50,449 bases of DNA. Origin: Porphyrobacter sp. AAP82 (GTDB lineage Bacteria; Pseudomonadota; Alphaproteobacteria; Sphingomonadales; Sphingomonadaceae). The translations under genes were made by a program, and so were the position numbers. Where the stretch lies: contig NZ_ANFX01000033.1 of assembly GCF_000331285.1 (NCBI RefSeq), forward strand, positions 1 through 50,449. The letters run 5' to 3'. Shown here piece by piece: positions 37,176-46,197 of this stretch (position 1 is the stretch's first letter; each line of letters begins with the position of its first letter). Under the pieces are notes generated by a model, which was not told the origin of the DNA, did not search any database, and saw only the letters and a list, made by a program, of their open reading frames with translations.

Positions 37176-40100
37176 CTAACCCGCCGCCAGCAGGCTCGCG
37201 TTGCCGCCCGCCGCGGTGGTGTCGATGCAGGTCACCCGCTCGGTGGCGAAGCGGGCGAGGTAGTGCGGGCCGCCCGCCTTGGGGCCGGTGCCGCTGAGGC
37301 CCTCGCCGCCGAAGGGCTGGCTCTCGACCACCGCGCCGATCTGGTTGCGGTTGACGTAGAAATTGCCGACCCGCGCGCGCCCTTGCACGAAGCGCCGCGT
37401 CTCGGCGATGCGGCTGTGGAGGCCGAGGGTGAGGCCGAAACCGGTGGCGTTGATCGCGTCCACCACCGCGCCAAGCTCCCCCGCCTTGAAGCGCACCACG
37501 TGGAGCACGGGGCCGAAATTCTCGCGCGCGAGGGCGGCGATGGAGGGGATTGCGATGATCGTCGGGGCGACGAAATGGCCGGCGGCGGGGATGCCGGGCA
37601 GGCGCTCCACCGTGAGGCCCCTGGCGATGCAATCCGCGATGTGGCTCTCAAGCAGCGCCTTCGCCTCGGCGTCGATCACCGGGCCGACATCGGTGGCGAG
37701 GTCGGCGGGGTCGCCTACCTTGAGCGCCGCAAAGCCGCCGCGGATCATCTCCAGCAGCCCGTCGGCAATGTCCTCCTGCACATAGAGCACCCGCAGCGCC
37801 GAACAGCGCTGGCCCGCGCTCTGGAAGCTGCTGGCGAGCACATCGCGCACCACCTGTTCGGGGAGGGCGGAGGAATCCACGATCATCGCGTTCTGCCCGC
37901 CGGTCTCGGCGATCAGCGTGGCGATCGGCCCGTCGCGCATCGCCAGCGCGCGGTTGATGGCGCGGGCGGTGTCGGTCGATCCGGTGAAGGCGACCCCGCC
38001 AAGGCGCGGATCGGCGGTGATCAGCTGCCCGACCTCGCCTGCGCCGGGGAGCAGTTGCAGCGCCTCGGGCGGGATGCCTGCCTCGTGGCACAGCTTGACC
38101 GCCAGCGCGGCGACGAGCGGGGTCTGCTCGGCGGGCTTGGCGATCACGCTGTTGCCCGCCGCCAGCGCCGCGCTCGCCATGCCGATGAAGATCGCGAGCG
38201 GGAAGTTCCACGGGGAAATCGTGGCGAACACCCCGCGCCCGTGGAGGGTGAGGCTGTTCTCCTCCCCCGTCGGCCCCGGCAGCATCACCGGCGCGGCAAA
38301 CTGCCGCCGCGCCTCGGCGGCGTAGTAGCGCAGGAAATCGACCGCCTCGCGCAGTTCGAGCACCGAATCGAGCAGCGTCTTGCCCGCCTCGCGCTGGCAC
38401 AGGCTGAGGAATTCTGCGGTGTGCGCCTCGAACAGATCGGCGGCGTTTTCGAGCAGCAGCGCGCGGGCCTCGCCGCCCAGCGCGTCCCAGCCGGGCTGGA
38501 TTTGGGCGGCGCGGGTGAAGGCGGCCTCGACCTCCTGCGGCGTCGCATCGCGGCGGGTGCCGACCGTGTGCGAGGGATCATGCGGCGAGGTGACGTTCAC
38601 CACCGCGCCCGCGCCCCCGAAGGTCGGCTCGGCGGACCACTGGCGGGCCTCCAGCGCCTTCAGTTCCGCAAGCAGCGGCCCCAGCACCAAAGGATCGCTG
38701 AGATCGACTCCCGCGCTGTTCTTGCGCTTCCCGAAGATCGCGCCGGGCAACGGGATCGCGGGATTGCGGCGCGGGCTCAGCGCCGCAAGCTCAGCCACCG
38801 GATCGACGACCAGTTCTTCCGCCGGAATACCGGCATCGCCCATGCGGTTCACAAAGCTGGTGTTGGCCCCGTTCTCGAGCAGGCGGCGCACCAGATAGGC
38901 GAGCAGTTCCTTGTGCCCGCCCACGGGAGCATAAATCCTGACGGGCGTCCGCTGGTTGCCCTCGATCGCGTGGAGCGCGTCATAAACCTCCTCGCCCATG
39001 CCATGCAGGCGCTGGAATTCGAAGAGTCTTTGTCGGCCTACCGCTTCGCTACTTGAGGCCGAATAGCCTACCGCTTCGCTACTTGAGGCCGAATAGCCTG
39101 CCGCCAGATGCTTGATCGCCGCGATGGTGTAGGCGTTGTGCGTCGCAAAGGCGGGGCGGATCACGTCCGCATGCTCGAACAATCGCGCAGCGCAGGCGAG
39201 GTAGCTCACGTCGGTCGCCACCTTGCGGGTGAACACCGGATAGTCGGCATAGCCGCCCACCTGCGACAGCTTCACCTCGCTGTCCCAATAGGCGCCCTTG
39301 ACCAGCCGCACGAACAGCTTGCGCCCGTGCCGCCGCGCGAGCTTGCCCGCCCAGTCGCACACCCAGATCCCGCGCTTGGAATAGGCCTGGATGGCAAGGC
39401 CGAAGCCCTCCCACCGGCTGCCATCGGGGCGGCGGAACAGGTCGTCGTCGGCGGCCAGTTCCTCGATGATGTCCATGCTGAGTTCGAGCCGCTCGGCTTC
39501 CTCGGCATCGATGGTGAAGTGGATATCGGCATCGCGCGCTTTCACCGCAAGGTCGCGGATCACCGGCACCATCGCCGCCTTGGCTTCGGCGGCATGAAAG
39601 ACATTATACTTGGGATGCAGCGCCGAGAGTTTTACGGAGATTCCCGGCGAACCCGCCACGCCCGCGCCTGCTTCGAGCGCCAGCCGCGCCAGCGCCGCCT
39701 CATAGCTCAGCCGGTATTTCTCGGCATCGGCGAAGGTCATCGCCGCCTCGCCGAGCATGTCGAAGGAGTGGGTGATCCCCCGCGCGCGTTCGGGCGCAGC
39801 GCGCTTCAATGCCTCGTCGATGGTGCGGCCGAACACGAACTGGCCGCCGAGGATCTTCATCGCCTGGCCTGTTGCCGTGCGGATCACCGGCTCGCCCAGC
39901 CGGTTCATCGCGCGGCGCAAGGCGCTGCCCAGCCCCTTCTGGCGCGCGTCGGGCGGATCGAGCACTTCGCCGGTCAGCATCAGCGAGAAGGTCGCGGCGT
40001 TGACGAAGGTGGAATTGCTCTCGCCCAGATGCTCGCCCCAGTCGATCTGGCCGATCTTGTCCTTGATCAGCGCATCCGCCGTCGCCGCATCGGGCACGCG

Positions 40101-40364
40101 CAGCAGCGCTTCGGCAAGGCACATCAGCGCGATGCCCTCCTCGGTATCGAGGCCGTATTGCTGAAGGAACGCGTCGATCCCGGAGGCCTTCTTGCCGCGC
40201 GCACCTTCGATCAGCTGCACCGCGAGGCCCGCCGCCGCCGCGTGGACCTTCGCTGCCGGAGCGGCCTGTTCGAGCCGCTCGGCAATGCAGGCTTCCTCGT
40301 CCTGACGATAGGCGCGGCGCAGGTCGGTGCGGTCGATTGCTGGAGCGGGGGCGTAGTCGGCCAT
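37176..40364 (-). CDS. putA: Bifunctional proline dehydrogenase / 1-pyrroline-5-carboxylate dehydrogenase PutA
   Basis: A 1062-residue enzyme that oxidises proline to glutamate. The FAD proline dehydrogenase domain spans about residues 150-490 (SVKLSALHPKYN, HFTIDAEEAERLELS, VRLVKGAYWDSE, FATHNAYTIAAIKH, EFQRLHGMGEEVYD). The P5C dehydrogenase domain follows (SPWNFPLAIFIG, FTGSTDTARAIN, ETGGQN, QSAGQRCSALRVLY with catalytic Cys). It lacks the N-terminal ribbon-helix-helix repressor domain seen in E. coli PutA. Residues about 423-442 are an in-frame duplicated insert (GYSASSSEAV twice), just before the EFQRLHGMG active-site strand. The insert is unusual and is described separately. Confidence 0.95.
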   Translation of the reverse strand: MADYAPAPAIDRTDLRRAYRQDEEACIAERLEQAAPAAKVHAAAAGLAVQLIEGARGKKASGIDAFLQQYGLDTEEGIALMCLAEALLRVPDAATADALIKDKIGQIDWGEHLGESNSTFVNAATFSLMLTGEVLDPPDARQKGLGSALRRAMNRLGEPVIRTATGQAMKILGGQFVFGRTIDEALKRAAPERARGITHSFDMLGEAAMTFADAEKYRLSYEAALARLALEAGAGVAGSPGISVKLSALHPKYNVFHAAEAKAAMVPVIRDLAVKARDADIHFTIDAEEAERLELSMDIIEELAADDDLFRRPDGSRWEGFGLAIQAYSKRGIWVCDWAGKLARRHGRKLFVRLVKGAYWDSEVKLSQVGGYADYPVFTRKVATDVSYLACAARLFEHADVIRPAFATHNAYTIAAIKHLAAGYSASSSEAVGYSASSSEAVGRQRLFEFQRLHGMGEEVYDALHAIEGNQRTPVRIYAPVGGHKELLAYLVRRLLENGANTSFVNRMGDAGIPAEELVVDPVAELAALSPRRNPAIPLPGAIFGKRKNSAGVDLSDPLVLGPLLAELKALEARQWSAEPTFGGAGAVVNVTSPHDPSHTVGTRRDATPQEVEAAFTRAAQIQPGWDALGGEARALLLENAADLFEAHTAEFLSLCQREAGKTLLDSVLELREAVDFLRYYAAEARRQFAAPVMLPGPTGEENSLTLHGRGVFATISPWNFPLAIFIGMASAALAAGNSVIAKPAEQTPLVAALAVKLCHEAGIPPEALQLLPGAGEVGQLITADPRLGGVAFTGSTDTARAINRALAMRDGPIATLIAETGGQNAMIVDSSALPEQVVRDVLASSFQSAGQRCSALRVLYVQEDIADGLLEMIRGGFAALKVGDPADLATDVGPVIDAEAKALLESHIADCIARGLTVERLPGIPAAGHFVAPTIIAIPSIAALARENFGPVLHVVRFKAGELGAVVDAINATGFGLTLGLHSRIAETRRFVQGRARVGNFYVNRNQIGAVVESQPFGGEGLSGTGPKAGGPHYLARFATERVTCIDTTAAGGNASLLAAG
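39037..39096 (-). repeat. In-frame 30-bp tandem repeat inside putA
   Basis: Two perfect, adjacent 30-base copies at 39037-39066 and 39067-39096. On the minus strand each encodes GYSASSSEAV. The next few codons (GRQRL) use AGA and other codons uncommon nearby. It falls between AIKHLAA and LFEFQRLHGMG, where PutA homologues normally have only a few residues. Being a multiple of three, it keeps the frame. Confidence 0.9.
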
Positions 40365-40531
40365 CTGGTTTCACCTGAAACGATTCGCGGTGGCAAAGCG
40401 GCCCTCTGGACGCCGCGAGGCTGCGCTTCAAGCGCGCTCTTTGCAACGCCTCTGCTTGCCCCGCGCGCGGCCAGCGGGTAGCCTCGGCCCGAGCCGCGTC
40501 GGGGCGCGATCAACAGGGGTCTCAAACGATC

Positions 40532-40819
40532 ATGCGGATGTTCTGCTTCCACTGCCGCGACGGAGAAGACGGCGGGCGGCTGCGCGCGATCCACCGGCCT
40601 GCGCATCTCGAATTCGTCCACGCCAACGCCGATCATTTCGTGATCGTCGGGCCGCTGAAACGCGCCGATGGTCTGATCATCGGCTCGCTGCTGATCGTGA
40701 AGGCCGAGGACGAGGCCGCCGCGCGCGCGATCCTCGCGGGCGATCCCTATCTCACCGGCGGTGTGTGGCAGCTGATCCGGGTGGACGAATTCACGCCGCT
40801 ACTGGGCGACTGGGCCTGA
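40532..40819 (+). CDS. YciI family protein
   Basis: A 95-residue single-domain YciI-like protein (ferredoxin-like dimer fold): MRMFCFHCRDGEDGGRLR, then RPAHLEFVH, VGPLKRADGLIIGSLLIVKAEDEAAARAILAGDPY, and VWQLIRVDEF at the end. The conserved His in RPAHLEF and Asp in AGDPY mark the putative active site. Its biochemical role is generally unknown. It is divergent from putA and convergent with the small Ter-operon protein, four bases away. Confidence 0.88.
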   Translation: MRMFCFHCRDGEDGGRLRAIHRPAHLEFVHANADHFVIVGPLKRADGLIIGSLLIVKAEDEAAARAILAGDPYLTGGVWQLIRVDEFTPLLGDWA

Positions 40820-40823
40820 GGCC

Positions 40824-41294
40824 TTAGCGGAACGGATCGCCGTCGCTGTAGCGGCGGCTGATGAAGGCGGCGTTGCTCGAAAAGGCGTCCAAGTCGTGCT
40901 GCGCGAGGTTGCGGGCGATCTCGTCGATCCGGCCCTTCATCGCCTCGAGACTCTCTTCAAGGATGAAGCTTGCCGACTTGCCGGTCTTGCGGAAGATCTC
41001 GGCGCGGTGGGCGGCGGGAATGTCGATGTAGCTCTTGACCAGCTTGGGCAGGTGTTCCTCGCGCATCAGCTCGATTTCGGTGCGGCTGACGGCCTGCACC
41101 GCCTCGCGGTCCATCATCGCGTCGACTTCGCCAAGCGCGGCGAGGATCGCGGCGATCTTCTTGCGCGCCGGCCCGGGGACGCGTTCGTCGTCATAGTCGA
41201 TGCCGTGCGCGCGCCCTTGCGAGGGCGGCGGCGCGGGGGGCGCCTCCGGCTCGGGCGCGGCAAACATCTTCCTGAGCGAATCGAACAGACCCAC
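40824..41294 (-). CDS. Uncharacterised protein of the Ter operon
   Basis: A 156-residue protein I do not recognise. It starts MGLFDSLRKMFAAPEPEAPPAPPPS, a short amphipathic N-terminus and a Pro-rich linker, followed by a helical, charged domain from about residue 40 (KKIAAILAALGEVDAMMDREAVQAV; AAHRAEIFRKTGKSASFILEESL). No signal peptide or membrane segment. It is the last gene of the Ter-type gene string and lies 58 bases after the TelA-like gene. A role as an accessory partner, for example scaffolding with TelA, is only a guess from position. Confidence 0.7.
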   Translation of the reverse strand: MGLFDSLRKMFAAPEPEAPPAPPPSQGRAHGIDYDDERVPGPARKKIAAILAALGEVDAMMDREAVQAVSRTEIELMREEHLPKLVKSYIDIPAAHRAEIFRKTGKSASFILEESLEAMKGRIDEIARNLAQHDLDAFSSNAAFISRRYSDGDPFR

Positions 41295-41352
41295 GAACTT
41301 CCCGTTTCGACTTTCCGGTCATCACGACCGAGGGAACGCTTTAGACCCTGTT

Positions 41353-42300
41353 TCAGCGCTGTGGAAGCGGGGCAATGCCTGCCCGCTCGCTCTCCAGCCG
41401 GTCGAGCGCGTCGTAGAGCCGGGCGAAGGCGGCCTGGAGCGCCTCGGCCTTGTCGGCGGCGGGCGGGCCTTCGTCGGCGATGAGGTTGCTGGCGGCGCGG
41501 CCCAGCCCCGCGATCCGGTCGAGCACCAGCTCGTGCCGGGCGATCATCCGCGCCGCCTCCATCGCGGTGCGCAGGACCATCAGCATGGTCGCGGTGGCCT
41601 GTTCGATCGCCGCGATCAGCTGGGCGTTTGTGCTGCTGATGACCTCGCGCGCGGCCAGCGCCTGCGCGGTGAGCGCCCGCGCCTCGGCAATGTCGCGCGC
41701 GCGGGTGCGCACGGTGTGGAGCGCATCGGCGGTGAGGCGGCGGGCTTTCATCGGCTCTTTCGCTGCGATCATCGCCGCGCGCGCTGCGATCGTGAGCGCG
41801 ACCTCCTCGGCAAACAGCGCGTGTTCCCCGAGCGCTTCGACCAGCGGGCGCAGCGCGGCTTCCCCCGCTTCGAGGGCGATATTGGCGCGCAGCAAGGCGT
41901 CACGCTCGCGGGTCAGCGATGTCAGCGCGGCCGCGATCTCGCCTTGTGCGGCGCTGTAGCGGCGGAAGTAGGCGGCGGGATCGTTGTTCGTGGCAAACAG
42001 CCCGAAGCGCTTGGCCTCGGCCGCAAGATTGCCAGGCCGCAGCGGTTCGAGCGCCCCGGCGATGCTGCGCAAGGCGGCAATCGCCTGCGCGATCCCCCCG
42101 GTCGGCGGCGGGGCGACATGGGCAAGGCTCCCGGAATGGCGCGCCGAGGCGGCCGCAATGGCATCGCGCCCGAGCGCCTCGATGCTCTCCAGCTTGTGGT
42201 CGAAGGCCGGGCTCAGCGGCTCGATCAGCATCAGCTCGGCGACGAACTTCATCGCCTGTCCGGCGAGTTCGGCGTGGCGGCGTTTGGTGATCGCGGACAC
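41353..42300 (-). CDS. Divergent TelA-like protein (toxic-anion resistance family)
   Basis: A 315-residue, largely alpha-helical protein. The central and C-terminal part follows the TelA (PF05816) pattern in order: YFRRYSAAQGEIAAALTSL and ERDALLRANIALE, then helical stretches, IAAIEQATATMLMVLRTA (the family has a TTTVSALRTA-like run), and ARHELVLDRIAGL followed by ASNLI. It is shorter than usual and lacks the full N-terminus of standard TelA. A GTG start at 42300 is inferred because it lies seven bases after the preceding stop and no ATG fits. TelA proteins accompany TerD-type systems and are tied to stress, not necessarily tellurite. Confidence 0.75.
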   Translation of the reverse strand: MSAITKRRHAELAGQAMKFVAELMLIEPLSPAFDHKLESIEALGRDAIAAASARHSGSLAHVAPPPTGGIAQAIAALRSIAGALEPLRPGNLAAEAKRFGLFATNNDPAAYFRRYSAAQGEIAAALTSLTRERDALLRANIALEAGEAALRPLVEALGEHALFAEEVALTIAARAAMIAAKEPMKARRLTADALHTVRTRARDIAEARALTAQALAAREVISSTNAQLIAAIEQATATMLMVLRTAMEAARMIARHELVLDRIAGLGRAASNLIADEGPPAADKAEALQAAFARLYDALDRLESERAGIAPLPQR

Positions 42301-42307
42301 GGCCAGC

Positions 42308-43222
42308 CTAGGCGACCCGCGTCGGCGCCTGCGGGCGGCGCGGGGCGACGGGGGCGGGCGCATGGACCCGCGCGCGGTCGAGCACGCCTTGCGCCCAGCG
42401 GGCGTGGGTGGTGGGCTCGAGCATCGAACCCCCGTGGCCGAACACCGCCCGCGCCTCGGCGGCGAGGATCGCGCGGGCTTCCTCGACCTCGGCGGGGCGA
42501 GGGCGCAGCACATCGTGGATGATCGGCACCTGGCTGGGGTGGATCGCGGTCTTGGTGAGGAGGCCATGCTCGACATCGCGCGCCACTTCCTCGCGCAGCA
42601 CATCGGTGAGGGCATAGTGCTCGAACACCGGGGCCGAAAGCGCGAGGCCTTCGGGCAGGAACACGGATGCCATGGTGCTTATCGCCAGCCCCAGCGGGGT
42701 GTCATAGGCGGTGCGCACCCGCGAGCGGCGCACGCCGAGCAGGTTGAGGATATCGTTCCCGCCGATCCGCACCGCATGGACCCGCTCGCGCAAGGGTGCC
42801 AGCGCCCGCGCCATCTGCACCATCGCCGCGCGGTCGAAGGCCTCGGCGCTCTCGATGGTGGGCATGATCCCGTGCGCCGCGCTGTCCAGCCGCTCCAGCC
42901 AGCCGGCGATATTGGCGGTGGTGACCTTCGGCAGGACGAACCCCGCCAGCCGCTCGATCCCGGGCTGGGCGAGCATCCAGCCGAGCATCTGCGGCCCGCG
43001 CGGGCGGGCATAGGCGACAAGTCTGGGCGGATTGGCCGCCATCATCCGCAAGGTGGCGCAAAACACCTCCTGCGCCGCGCCCACCTCGGTCTCGTGCAGC
43101 GAATCCTCAAGGCAGATCACCACCGAGCGCAGATCGGGATTGGCCCCCGCCAGCAGCTCGGCAAGGCGCGGGTGTTGCACGGGAATGTAGAGCGTTGCCC
43201 CCAGTTCGACCGCCTGCGTCAT
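42308..43222 (-). CDS. HpcH/HpaI aldolase / citrate-lyase-like protein (Ter type)
   Basis: A 304-residue TIM-barrel lyase resembling the citrate-lyase beta / HpcH family. Features are VVICLEDSLHETEV (metal/substrate site), LVAYARPRG, GFVLPKVTTANIAGWL, IMPTIESAEAFDR, VRIGGNDILNLLG, and KTAIHPSQVPIIHD near the C-terminus. It probably splits or joins a carbon-carbon bond in a small-molecule pathway. ATGA overlaps the StiP-like stop, so it is coupled to the metabolite cluster. The C-terminal Pro/Arg-rich tail is not conserved-looking. Confidence 0.85.
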   Translation of the reverse strand: MTQAVELGATLYIPVQHPRLAELLAGANPDLRSVVICLEDSLHETEVGAAQEVFCATLRMMAANPPRLVAYARPRGPQMLGWMLAQPGIERLAGFVLPKVTTANIAGWLERLDSAAHGIMPTIESAEAFDRAAMVQMARALAPLRERVHAVRIGGNDILNLLGVRRSRVRTAYDTPLGLAISTMASVFLPEGLALSAPVFEHYALTDVLREEVARDVEHGLLTKTAIHPSQVPIIHDVLRPRPAEVEEARAILAAEARAVFGHGGSMLEPTTHARWAQGVLDRARVHAPAPVAPRRPQAPTRVA

Positions 43223-44292
43223 CCCGCTTCTCCTGCCTTCGCAATCAATGTTACGGCGCGGTAGTTGCCAAGTTCCCGCTGATCGACACGAACCCCAGCT
43301 TGTGCGGCGAGGTGCAGCAGATGGGCGACCTCCGCATCCTCGCGGTCGCGCACGAAGACCGCCTCCGGCACGCGGCGCAGGACGGCGCGGGTCGCCTCGG
43401 CGATGCCGGGCTTGATGCGGTTGGCATTGCCGACGGCGAATTCGGCCATCAGCCCCTCGACCAGCGCAGTGCAGGCGGAGCGGCTTGCCGCGGCGCTGGC
43501 GGGGCTCCAGCCGGGGTGTCCGGCCTCGGGCGCGGCGGCCGCGATGGCGGCAATGAAGGCGCAGGTCCGGTCGTGGGGGGCATGTTCGGCGAGGTAGCGG
43601 CAGGCGTGGAATTCGCCTTCGCCCACAAGGCTCCCGCTCAGCACCGAACGGCTCACCAGCCCCGAGGCGATCGCCCCGAGGATGCCGGAAGGAATGAGGT
43701 AGTCCTCCCCCGTGGCGGCCAGGCTGGCGCAGCCCGCCGGATCGGCGATGACCGCAAGGAAGGGGGCAAAGCCGGTGCTGCCGTCCGCAAGGCTCGCCAC
43801 GAGCTCCCGGGTGATCGCGCCCTTGCCGGTCCACCCGTCGACGAACACCGCGTCCGCCGTGCCGCGCACCGCCGCGATATGGGCAAGCGCGACGCGGTCG
43901 ATCCCCCGCCCGCGGATGATGCTGACCGAATAGTGCGCCACATCGACCCCGCGCGCCGCCAGCGTCCGGCGCAGCAGCACGCCGATGGGCGTGCCCGCGC
44001 GGGCGAGCGAGATGATGGTGCAGCTGCGCGCGGTCTGGGCCCGCGCTGTGATCGCCTCGGCCAGCACCGCCACATCGTGCTGCAATCGCCCGGCATTGCG
44101 CGCCAGCGCCGCTTCGTACAGCGCAAGGTAGCGGGCATCGGGCAGGCGTTCTTCCGAGAGCATTTCCGAATAGTGCCGCGCGCCCGACTGGATCAGCGCC
44201 TCCTTCTCGGCAACATCGGTCAGCGCCATTTGCGCAGGCCTCAGCAGAAAGGTCACATCCTCGGGGGCGTAGGAGCCGTGAAAGCCGGTCAT
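43219..44292 (-). CDS. StiP-family (cysteine protease StiP-like) protein
   Basis: A 357-residue protein of the StiP family, which has been linked to Ter clusters and described as a putative cysteine protease or a PELOTA-linked RNA-binding protein; neither activity is proven to my knowledge. Conserved-looking parts are GFHGSYAPEDVTFLLRP at the N-terminus, SIIRGRGIDRVAL, FVDGWTGKGAITREL, and GEDYLIPSGILGAIASGLVSRSV. It sits between the HAD gene (four bases upstream) and the HpcH gene (overlapping). Confidence 0.8.
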   Translation of the reverse strand: MTGFHGSYAPEDVTFLLRPAQMALTDVAEKEALIQSGARHYSEMLSEERLPDARYLALYEAALARNAGRLQHDVAVLAEAITARAQTARSCTIISLARAGTPIGVLLRRTLAARGVDVAHYSVSIIRGRGIDRVALAHIAAVRGTADAVFVDGWTGKGAITRELVASLADGSTGFAPFLAVIADPAGCASLAATGEDYLIPSGILGAIASGLVSRSVLSGSLVGEGEFHACRYLAEHAPHDRTCAFIAAIAAAAPEAGHPGWSPASAAASRSACTALVEGLMAEFAVGNANRIKPGIAEATRAVLRRVPEAVFVRDREDAEVAHLLHLAAQAGVRVDQRELGNYRAVTLIAKAGEAG

Positions 44293-44296
44293 CGCC

Positions 44297-45043
44297 TCAG
44301 TCGATCCACTCGTGCCCGCGCGCGATGTGCTGCCACAGCTGCGCTTGCGTCGGGATCATCGCCATGTCGGCAAGGTCGAGAAAGCCCGCGTCCGACCAGC
44401 TGTCGCCGATCGCGATGACCAGCCGCCCGGGGGTCAGGGCGCGGACCGCTTCGAGGTAGTAGCGCACCGCCGCGCGCTTGCTCAGCCAGGGCGGCAGGAA
44501 GGCGAGGTTGTTGCCGTTGGCGTGGATGCGCCAGCCTTGGGGGAGCCGCGGCGTCAGGCTTTCGGCGAGCGCGGTCAGGGCGGGGACGTCGCCCGTGTTG
44601 CTCTTGATGACGAGGTAGAGATCGAGCCCGTCCTCGCTGACCATCCAGTGGCGGTATTCCGCGCCGAGGCCGCAGGTCAGCGCGGGATAGAGCGCGGCGG
44701 GCGCCTCGGCACGCTGCGCCTCGGCGGCAAGGCGCGCGTGCCACACCGGATCGGGGGAGCCGCCCGCCATCAGGATGCAGCCGCCATTGGCGCAGATCGC
44801 GGGGGCCTGGGCAATATCGACCCGGGCGAGCACGTCGCGCGCGCGGGCGGTGACGGGGACCAGCTCGCCATGCGCCAGCCAGCCGAGCAGCGCCTGCTGC
44901 GGCGGGGTGGCAAAGCCGCTGGGGGTGCCATCGGCGAGGCGGCTCATCAGCCTCAGATCGCCCTCGGCCCAGTCGCCGCATTTGGGGCGGGTCTGGAACA
45001 GGCTGTCGTCGAGGTCGGCGAGAATGAGGGGGCGCGCGGTCAT
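44297..45043 (-). CDS. HAD-superfamily hydrolase (Ter type)
   Basis: A 248-residue HAD-like phosphatase. Motif I is LADLDDSLFQT with the catalytic D10xD12 pair; motif IV is IAIGDSWSDAGFL. The cap region contains the ANGGCILMAG segment. The ATG at 45043 overlaps the PRTase stop (ATGA), so a start further upstream (45064) is less likely. It probably removes a phosphate from the product of the adjacent phosphoribosyltransferase. Confidence 0.87.
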   Translation of the reverse strand: MTARPLILADLDDSLFQTRPKCGDWAEGDLRLMSRLADGTPSGFATPPQQALLGWLAHGELVPVTARARDVLARVDIAQAPAICANGGCILMAGGSPDPVWHARLAAEAQRAEAPAALYPALTCGLGAEYRHWMVSEDGLDLYLVIKSNTGDVPALTALAESLTPRLPQGWRIHANGNNLAFLPPWLSKRAAVRYYLEAVRALTPGRLVIAIGDSWSDAGFLDLADMAMIPTQAQLWQHIARGHEWID

Positions 45044-46197
45044 GCGGGCCCGCCATAGCGGCACAGCAGCGTCTCGACCATGACAGGAGAACCCGCTTCG
45101 GCGAGCCAGCCGCGCAGTTCATCGGCCTGCCCGCCCGCGATCTCGGCGGCGATCACGATGCGGTCGGGGCGGTGGGCGAGGAGGTTGTAGACATGGCACG
45201 TCGCGCCCGAGCCATAGGCGTCGCCGAGCGTGGTGACGCTTTGCATGGCATGGCCGGGCATGGCGGGGGTGCGGGTGATCGACTGGATGGCGGCGATCCC
45301 GCCTTGCGCGGCGATCTCCTCGGCGATCAGCAGGGCTTCGTAGGCGTGCTCGCCATCGCCGAGCACCGTGATGCGCTCGCCCGGGCGGGCGGTGACGGGG
45401 GCGCGGGTGGCGGCTTCGGGCGCGAGGAGGCCGGTGCGGCTGCGCATGCCGGCGGCAGGCGCGGTGCCGTGGCGGTTGGCGGTGGCAGCGAGGCTGGCGG
45501 CGGCCTGGCCTGCGCCGGGGGTCCATTCCAGCGCCCCGGCGATCAGGCAATGGGAGCTCGCGGGGCGGGGCATGCGGGGGATAAATGCACCCCCGCTCCA
45601 GTCGGTGAGACTGGCGCAGGCGATCGCCCCGATCTGCGGCAGGGCGCGGGTCAGCGCTCCGGCGGCCTCGAGGAAGGTCGAACCGGTGCTGCATTCATCG
45701 TCGATGATGACAAGGCTGCGCACCTCGCCGAGCAGCGCCGCGATGTCGCCTGCAACCTGCACCATGTGGCTCGCCGCATGGCTGTGGCCTTCCTCGAAGC
45801 GGCACAGCACGGCCGCGCCCGGCACCGTCTGGCGGCTCGACTGGAAATAGGCGCTCGCGCTGCCCGGATGCGCCAAGCGCCATGCTGCCCAGACGCTCTG
45901 GGCAAGGCCCGTGGCGGTCTCGGCCATGCCGCAGAACAGGACGGGGCCGGGCAGCGCGGGGATTTGCGCCGCGAGCGCATCGGCGGCGGCGCGGAGAGCC
46001 TCAGGCGGCGTGGGCAGGTGGCGGCCGAGCACCTTCGAGACGATCAGGAAGCCGCGCTTCGGGTTCGCCCGCGCGGCAAAATCGCACAGCTGGGCGATCC
46101 GTCCGGGTAAAGGGCCCGACAGCACCAGCGTGCCCGTGGGCAGGTGGACCGTGATCCGCTCCCCGTCCGCACCGGGGCCGCGCGCAGGTTCAGGCAT
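45040..46197 (-). CDS. Phosphoribosyltransferase-domain protein with C-terminal TRSP-like domain
   Basis: A 385-residue protein. Residues about 10-230 are a phosphoribosyltransferase-like domain with the PRPP-binding loop LVIIDDECSTGSTF at about residues 162-175. The last ~130 residues (ERITVLGDGEHAYEALLIAEEIA, GDAYGSGATCHVYNL) look like the TRSP domain reported together with this PRTase in Ter clusters. The start at 46197 lies inside the end of the TerD-protease gene (eight-base overlap). It would add or remove a phosphoribosyl unit in a nucleoside-like metabolite. Confidence 0.85.
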   Translation of the reverse strand: MPEPARGPGADGERITVHLPTGTLVLSGPLPGRIAQLCDFAARANPKRGFLIVSKVLGRHLPTPPEALRAAADALAAQIPALPGPVLFCGMAETATGLAQSVWAAWRLAHPGSASAYFQSSRQTVPGAAVLCRFEEGHSHAASHMVQVAGDIAALLGEVRSLVIIDDECSTGSTFLEAAGALTRALPQIGAIACASLTDWSGGAFIPRMPRPASSHCLIAGALEWTPGAGQAAASLAATANRHGTAPAAGMRSRTGLLAPEAATRAPVTARPGERITVLGDGEHAYEALLIAEEIAAQGGIAAIQSITRTPAMPGHAMQSVTTLGDAYGSGATCHVYNLLAHRPDRIVIAAEIAGGQADELRGWLAEAGSPVMVETLLCRYGGPA

